The notes beneath the pieces were generated by a model. That model saw only the letters and a list, made by a program, of their open reading frames with translations, was not told the DNA's origin and did no database searches. DNA of 64,000 nucleotides from a bacterium endosymbiont of Escarpia laminata (GTDB lineage: Bacteria; Pseudomonadota; Gammaproteobacteria; Chromatiales; Chromatiaceae): the NCBI GenBank assembly GCA_003660235.1, contig QGON01000059.1, forward strand, positions 1-64,000, written 5' to 3'. Of this stretch, positions 58,986 through 64,000 are shown one piece after another (within the stretch, counting starts at the first letter, position 1; each line of letters starts with the position of its first letter). The position numbers and the translations under genes were made by a program.

Positions 58986-59063
58986 GTAGGGTGTGGTGAC
59001 GAAGGAACCGCACCATCGGCCCGGATCCGTGAACGGTGCGGTTCGTACCTCACCGCACCCTAC
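58986..59063. repeat. REP pair, family B, between hsdM and hsdS
   Basis: Forward copy 58986-59014 and inverted copy 59035-59063, separated by 20 bases, are near-identical to the pair at 56349-56439 next to RAYT. The inverted copy ends 8 bases from the stop codon of the intact hsdM. Confidence 0.85.
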
Positions 59064-59070
59064 GAAGGGC

Positions 59071-60648
59071 TTAATTGCCATAGCCCAAGGTCTCCAGGTT
59101 GTCGCGGATGACCGCATCCAGCTTCTCTGATGCCTCCATCTGCCGGTAGAGGGTTTTGGTCAGTTCGGCCATCTTCTCCTCAAACGGAATACCGTCATCC
59201 TCGATCTCGGCAGCCCCCACATAGCGCCCCGGCGTCAGCACATGGTCGTTGGCCTTGATCTCTTCCCGTGTCGAAGACTTACAGAATCCCGCTTTATCCT
59301 CATACATCCCATCCTTCTGTTCTCCACGCCATGCGTGGTAGGTGCGGCCGATCTCGACGATGTCATCGACCGTCAGTTCCTTGTGGGTGCGGTCGATCAT
59401 GCTGCCCATGTTGCGGGCGTCGATGAACAGGGTCTCGCCCTGGCGGTCGCGGTGGTTGCTCTCTGCGTGGCCTTCGACGGTCTGGGCTTTCTTGTTCTTG
59501 GTGAGAAACCAGAGGCAAACCGGGATCTGGGTGGTGTAGAAAAGCTGCCCCGGCAGGGCGATCATGCAGTCCACCAGATCGTTTTCGATCATCTTTTGGC
59601 GGATCTTGCCTTCGCCCTTGGTGCTGGTAGACATGGAGCCGTTGGCCAACACAAAACCCGCCACACCGTTCTCCGACAGCTTGGCAATCATGTGCAGTAT
59701 CCAGCCGTAGTTGGCGTTGCCGGTGGGCGGCACTTCGTATCCGGCCCAGCGTGGGTCGTCGGTCAGTTCGTCGTTGCCGCGCCACGCCTTTAGGTTGAAG
59801 GGAGGGTTGGCCATGATGAAGTCGGCCTTGAGGTCGGGGTGTTGATCCTTGAAGAAGGTATCGGCGGGGACTTCACCCAGATTCCCGGCGATGCCGCGTA
59901 TGGCGAGGTTCATCTTCGCCAGCTTGTAGGTGGTGCCGGTCTGCTCCTGACCGTAGATGGAGATGTCTTTGCTGTTGCCTTCGTGGCTTTCGATGAATTT
60001 AACCGACTGCACGAACATGCCGCCGGAGCCGCAGCAGGGGTCGTAGATCTTGCCCTTGTAGGGTTCGATCATCTCGGCGATGAGGTTGACCACGCATTTG
60101 GGGGTGTAGAACTCGCCACCACCCTTGCCCTCGGTGGCGGCGAACTTGCCGAGGAAGTATTCGTAAACCCGGCCGACCGTGTCCTCCTCTTTGTCGGCCA
60201 CTGTATCGATGTTATTGATGGAGTCGATCAACGCCGCCAGTTTGCTCGCATCCAGCCCCAGGCGGGAGAAGTAGTTGTCGGGCAGCGCACCGCGCAGGGA
60301 CTTGTTGTTCTTCTCGACGGTGTGCAGGGCGGTGTCGATCTTGAGGGCGATATCGTCCTGCTTGGAGTGCTTCTGAATGAACGACCAGCGCGACGCTTCC
60401 GGCAGGTAGAAGACGTTCTTCATAGCGTAGAACTCCACCATGTGGAGATAGGCCTCCCTGCCCTCGTCGATCAATTCCTCTCTGCGCGCCTCGAACTTGT
60501 CGCTGACGAACTTGAGGAAGATGAGGCTGAGCACGACGTGTTTGTACTCTGAAGATTCGACGGTTCCCCGGAGCTTGTCGGCGGTATCCCAGAGGGTCTG
60601 TTCAAAGGATTTTTGCTTTTTTGCTGCTGCTTTTTTAGCCATCTTCAC
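59071..60648 (-). CDS. hsdM: Type I DNA methyltransferase M subunit
   Basis: A 525-residue N6-adenine methyltransferase. The helical N-terminus (FEQTLWDTADKLRGTVESSE) and the EFYTPKCVVNLIAEMI segment precede SAM-binding motif I DPCCGSGGM (near 200) and catalytic motif IV NPPF (near 280). It forms the M2S core that methylates and directs HsdR. It is followed by the REP pair, then by the leftover hsdM tail and hsdS. The alternative start ATG 60642 would shorten it by two residues. Confidence 0.94.
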   Translation of the reverse strand: MKMAKKAAAKKQKSFEQTLWDTADKLRGTVESSEYKHVVLSLIFLKFVSDKFEARREELIDEGREAYLHMVEFYAMKNVFYLPEASRWSFIQKHSKQDDIALKIDTALHTVEKNNKSLRGALPDNYFSRLGLDASKLAALIDSINNIDTVADKEEDTVGRVYEYFLGKFAATEGKGGGEFYTPKCVVNLIAEMIEPYKGKIYDPCCGSGGMFVQSVKFIESHEGNSKDISIYGQEQTGTTYKLAKMNLAIRGIAGNLGEVPADTFFKDQHPDLKADFIMANPPFNLKAWRGNDELTDDPRWAGYEVPPTGNANYGWILHMIAKLSENGVAGFVLANGSMSTSTKGEGKIRQKMIENDLVDCMIALPGQLFYTTQIPVCLWFLTKNKKAQTVEGHAESNHRDRQGETLFIDARNMGSMIDRTHKELTVDDIVEIGRTYHAWRGEQKDGMYEDKAGFCKSSTREEIKANDHVLTPGRYVGAAEIEDDGIPFEEKMAELTKTLYRQMEASEKLDAVIRDNLETLGYGN

Positions 60649-61076
60649 GATCCATGCCGGGTTATGCTGCGATCATACTGCAATCTACATCCGATCAGGA
60701 ACAAGACTCGGGAAGACCAGTACTCCAACAAGGTTATATTGATGGATAATTAATGTGATCTCTCAAGAGTAGTAGGGTGGATAAGTGAAACGCATCCACC
60801 TTTATCTAGCAAAGATCCCGGTGGATGCGCTGTGGCTTATCCACCCTACGGCAACCGCTGCCATATCCATCACTAAAATATTGACAGAGTACCAGGGCCG
60901 AAGAGCAGCGGGCCGGGGAGATTTACACTGACGCGCCAACATCCTTTTCGATTTTGATATGTGGCCTTTTGCTACACTGACTCCCTGTTTGCGCAAAATG
61001 GTGCAGTATTGGCACAGCATGAATACGGATACCCATGAAATAGCATGAGTAGAAGTGCACCATCGGATTTGAATTA
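60649..61076. other. 428-base intergenic region upstream of dusA
   Basis: It lies between divergent hsdM and dusA and should hold both promoters. It contains an inverted pair of family C hairpins (60772-60849). The remainder is AT-rich without a recognised gene. Confidence 0.5.
60772..60849. repeat. REP pair, family C (inverted)
   Basis: GTAG followed by GGTGGAT, AAGTGAAACGC and ATCCACC (60772-60800), and an inverted copy at 60820-60849 (GGTGGATGCGCTGTGG, ending TTATCCACCCTAC), 19 bases apart. The 7-base arms of the forward copy are perfect. Same layout as the family B pairs, but a different hairpin sequence. Confidence 0.75.
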
Positions 61077-62102
61077 ATGAATGAAAGACAAGAAGTCAAA
61101 GACTCAAATCTAAAAATATTGGATCGGAAGTTATCGATCGCTCCAATGATGGACTACACCGACCGCTTCCAGCGCTATTTCATGCGCCTGATTACCCACC
61201 ATGCCCTGCTCTACACGGAGATGATCACCACCGGCGCACTGCTGCATGGGGATGCGGCGCGGTTCCTTGAGCACGATGATTCTGAGCATCCCGTCGCCAT
61301 TCAGCTTGGGGGCAGTGAACCGAAGGATCTTGCCGTTGCGGCACAGATAGCAGAAGAGGCTGGTTACGACGAGGTGAATCTCAACGTGGGCTGTCCCTCA
61401 GACCGGGTGCAGAACGGCATGATCGGCGCCTGCCTTTTGGGACATCCTCAACTGGTGGCGGAGTGCGTACAGTCGATGAAGGCGGCGGTCTCGATCCCGG
61501 TAACGGTGAAGACGCGTATCGGCATCGATGACAATGACAGTTATGAGGCCTTGTGCAACTTTGTGGCGCTGCTGATCGGGGCGGGCTGTGACCATTTCAT
61601 CATCCACGCCCGCAAGGCCTGGCTGCAGGGATTGAGTCCCAAAGAGAACCGGAATATCCCGCCGCTGCGCTATGACGTGGTCAAGCAGCTCAAACAGGAC
61701 TTTCCTGCGATGGGTTTTAGCATCAACGGCGGCATCAGGACGCTGTCTGAAACAGAGATGCTGTTGCGGGATCTCGACGGCGTGATGATCGGCCGTGAAG
61801 CCTACCACAATCCCTGGATTCTGGCGCAAGCCGATCACCGGCTGTACGGCGATATACGCCCTCTGGCCAGCCGTCATCAGGTGCTGGAGAGTTTCCTGCC
61901 ATTTGTTGAGTTACAGTGCCAAAAAGGCATTCCACTCAAGCGTATCACCCGGCATATTCTCGGGCTCTTTCACGGCTGTCCCGGCGCCCGTGCCTGGCGT
62001 CGCCATCTCAGTGAGCATGCCCATAACCCCGGCGCAGGCCCTGAGCTGATTCAACAGGCGGCGGCTTTGGTCCCGGAAGGGTCAAGCAACGCCGCAGTGT
62101 AA
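61077..62102 (+). CDS. dusA: tRNA-dihydrouridine synthase A
   Basis: A 341-residue FMN enzyme that reduces uridine to dihydrouridine in the D-loop of tRNA (positions 20 and 20a for DusA). Family signature SIAPMMDYTDRFQRYFMR at the start, EMITTGALLHGD, LQLGGSEPKDLA, and the catalytic cysteine in NVGCPSDRVQNG. FMN phosphate binding is by the INGGIRT region and GREAYHNPW. Length and motifs match DusA better than DusB or DusC. The first 15 residues are less conserved, so a later start is possible. Confidence 0.92.
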   Translation: MNERQEVKDSNLKILDRKLSIAPMMDYTDRFQRYFMRLITHHALLYTEMITTGALLHGDAARFLEHDDSEHPVAIQLGGSEPKDLAVAAQIAEEAGYDEVNLNVGCPSDRVQNGMIGACLLGHPQLVAECVQSMKAAVSIPVTVKTRIGIDDNDSYEALCNFVALLIGAGCDHFIIHARKAWLQGLSPKENRNIPPLRYDVVKQLKQDFPAMGFSINGGIRTLSETEMLLRDLDGVMIGREAYHNPWILAQADHRLYGDIRPLASRHQVLESFLPFVELQCQKGIPLKRITRHILGLFHGCPGARAWRRHLSEHAHNPGAGPELIQQAAALVPEGSSNAAV

Positions 62103-62215
62103 TTATTCAGTTTCAACTATCACGCATCCTGGCTTTGGGTGCGACTAACCCAACCTGCATCTTCCTTAATACCGGGTTTTCGCCTAGTCTTGTGAGTAAG
62201 GAACAAAACGCCTCC

Positions 62216-64000
62216 ATGCCGAACAAAGCCAATCCAGGGAATGAGCAAATGTCTGCAAAATCCACCAAAGAACCCTATCTCCCTTACCAAAATAGAGATG
62301 GCACTTTCTCCGATAAAAAGATCATGCAGGAGGAGTTGGATGAGTACATCGGCAAACGGCGTGAAAGTTACGCGCAGGCTGAACCCACAGACAAGAACCT
62401 GACGGGACTGGCCCTCTCCGGCGGCGGCATCCGCTCCGCCACCTTCTGTCTTGGCGTGATGCAGGCATTGGCCCGCGAAGGCATCATGAAGCAGTTCGAT
62501 TATCTCTCCACCGTCTCCGGCGGTGGTTATATCGGTTCATCACTGACCTGGATTCTGCACAGCAAATGGGCAGAGGGGAAACAGCGTAAGGAGAATTATG
62601 ACGACTCCAACGCACCCAAGATCCGCTTCGGCGTCTCCGTGGATGACTTTCCCTATGGCACCAAACTGCGTAACCGCGATGCAGACCCACGCAATGAAGT
62701 GAGCAAAGACGGCAACGTCGAACTCAGCGGCGACGACTACCGGGGCGCAGCCATCCTGCGCTATCTGCGTCAACACGGTAACTACCTGACACCGGGTGAC
62801 GGCATCAACTTTCTCTCGCTGGTCGGCGTCATCCTGCGGGGCATGTTCATCAGTATTCTGGTATTCCTTCCCTGGCTGCTGCTGGTCTTCTTTCTACTGG
62901 CGGAAAACGGCTGGTTCACAGACAAGGTCTATGGTGAAGTTACTGCGTTCACCTTTGGGGGTCTTGCACTGTTCGCTACCTTCTTTGCTCTGTCGATTCT
63001 GTATGCCGGTCTGACCCGCTGGTCGAGCAAGACGTTCAAAGTCGATAATACTTCATACAAAAGCGCATGGTCACCGGCGACTTTCTGGTACATGTTGCGC
63101 CGGGAGTACGAAAAACGGATGCCCTGGCTGCTCGCCAGCGCCACTGCGTTGCTACTGCTGGGATGGCTGCCCGACATTACCGATCTGATCACTAATCTGT
63201 TGGAAACAGATCAACCAGAGGGTATAGCCATCTACATAGCCAATGAGAACAAAGGACCGTTGATGGCCCTGTTGAGCACCATTGGCGGCGCGATTGCGGC
63301 AATGGGATCATTTTTCAAATCCGGCAAAGAGGATCAGGGCAAGCTCTCCACGGGTCTGCTCGCCTTCATCGCATCCGTACTGCTCACACTGGGACTCTTC
63401 GTCGGCACCTACTATACGGCGGTGCGGATTGCAGGGAGCAGCAACATCGATGCCGGGTGGTATCTGGCATTGGGGGTAGCGGTCACCAGCTTTATCGGAT
63501 GGCTTGCCAGCATCAACTATCTCTCCATTCATCGTTACTACCGTGACCGCCTGATGGAGTCCTATCTGCCGGATGTCGGCCGCGTTCTGGCCGGCAGTCC
63601 GGGACCGTCACAGGCATCACCCCTGGCGGATGTCGGCGCGCTGAAAGATATGTGTCCGGTGGAGACAGAGGATCCAGAGGACGCCGCTGTCGGTCCCTAT
63701 CACTTGATCAATGCCAACGTGATCCTGGTGGAGTCCGGCATCAACAAATACCGCGGGCGTGGCGGTGACAATTTTCTCCTCTCGCCACGTTTCTGCGGAA
63801 GCAACGCCACCGGCTGGCACCGCACCGAAAGCTATATGGGGGGAGAACTGACACTCTCCACTGCGATGGCCATCTCCGGCGCGGCGGCCAACCCGAATAC
63901 CGGCATTGGTGGCGAGGGTCCGACCCGTCAGCCCCTGCTGTCACGACTGATGGTGTTTCTGAATCTCGGCCTGGGTGTCTGGGTGAGCAATCCCGACCCT
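62216..64000 (+). CDS. Patatin-like membrane phospholipase (runs off window)
   Basis: A frame of at least 595 codons, open to the window end. From ATG 62216 residues 62-120 show the patatin oxyanion and nucleophile region: LTGLALSGGGIRSATFCLGV and YLSTVSGGGYIGSSL (candidate Ser101). Three or more transmembrane segments follow (about residues 200-220, 240-260 and 300-315, FLPWLLLVFFLL and FATFFALSILYA). A MAISGAAANPNTG segment lies near residue 555, as in the large membrane patatin family. The nucleophile context lacks the usual GxSxG first glycine. Substrate is unknown; lipid acyl hydrolysis is the likely activity. Confidence 0.85.
   Translation, partial: MPNKANPGNEQMSAKSTKEPYLPYQNRDGTFSDKKIMQEELDEYIGKRRESYAQAEPTDKNLTGLALSGGGIRSATFCLGVMQALAREGIMKQFDYLSTVSGGGYIGSSLTWILHSKWAEGKQRKENYDDSNAPKIRFGVSVDDFPYGTKLRNRDADPRNEVSKDGNVELSGDDYRGAAILRYLRQHGNYLTPGDGINFLSLVGVILRGMFISILVFLPWLLLVFFLLAENGWFTDKVYGEVTAFTFGGLALFATFFALSILYAGLTRWSSKTFKVDNTSYKSAWSPATFWYMLRREYEKRMPWLLASATALLLLGWLPDITDLITNLLETDQPEGIAIYIANENKGPLMALLSTIGGAIAAMGSFFKSGKEDQGKLSTGLLAFIASVLLTLGLFVGTYYTAVRIAGSSNIDAGWYLALGVAVTSFIGWLASINYLSIHRYYRDRLMESYLPDVGRVLAGSPGPSQASPLADVGALKDMCPVETEDPEDAAVGPYHLINANVILVESGINKYRGRGGDNFLLSPRFCGSNATGWHRTESYMGGELTLSTAMAISGAAANPNTGIGGEGPTRQPLLSRLMVFLNLGLGVWVSNPDP

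Noticed and set aside
59839..60552. 237-codon frame opposite hsdM
   Set aside because: Antisense shadow of the methyltransferase; no supporting signal.

Overview
The window looks like a chromosomal segment of a sulfur-oxidising gammaproteobacterium. Supporting this are fccAB (flavocytochrome c sulfide dehydrogenase), several c-type cytochromes, a 960-residue NrdA with two ATP-cones, zapD and yacG, dusA, and argA/argE. Codon usage is mostly GC-rich, with a more AT-rich patch around 40.1-44.4 kb. I cannot name a genus from sequence alone. A Chromatiales-like or sulfur-symbiont-like lineage fits best (inference).

Layout. 0-6 kb: an IS66-like transposase fragment abuts a decayed type I-E CRISPR-Cas locus. 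cse1 is 5'-truncated and cas7 and cas5 carry frameshifts, but cse2, cas6e, cas1 and cas2 are open. A one-spacer array with an IHF-type leader follows. 6.3-12 kb: a B12-binding-type radical SAM protein, a small secreted cupredoxin-like protein, a DUF3616 protein, and a kinase-HDOD-GAF regulator. 12.2-21.7 kb: an NAD(P)-linked four-subunit [NiFe] hydrogenase operon (hydBGDA plus maturation protease), divergent from nifJ (pyruvate:ferredoxin oxidoreductase) and a dihydroorotate-dehydrogenase-like gene. This is an anaerobic electron-disposal module. 21.7-26.2 kb: small periplasmic proteins, TlpA, zapD, yacG, a thioredoxin and a metallo-hydrolase. 26.6-33 kb: periplasmic redox and sulfur genes (NapC/NirT-like tetraheme cytochrome, ankyrin protein, fccAB, two diheme cytochromes, DUF302). 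33-39.3 kb: CBS and ANTAR regulators, then nrdA-nrdB behind a promoter overlapped by two NrdR-type boxes.

39.6-45.2 kb is accessory: a PilZ protein, a two-gene operon of unknown function (a 526-residue protein plus an 864-residue beta-solenoid membrane protein), and a DUF6499/DUF2285 regulator. 45.3-52.4 kb: argE, argA, a frameshifted MMPL transporter, a lipoprotein, a lipoprotein peptidase and an unknown protein. 52.5-60.6 kb: a type I restriction-modification system hsdM-hsdS-fic-hsdR. It is interrupted at both inner junctions by REP elements, one of them beside a RAYT transposase, and at each junction a second copy of the neighbouring hsd gene end is left behind. 61-64 kb: dusA and a patatin-like membrane phospholipase running off the end.

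A recurring theme is small hairpins carrying a GTAG (or CTAC) tetranucleotide at their foot, in at least three sequence families, together with the RAYT enzyme that normally acts on such elements. The most unusual structure is the REP-bounded hsdS-fic cassette, whose flanking hsdM and hsdR stubs suggest exchange of a restriction specificity module at REP sites. No tRNA or rRNA gene was recognised.
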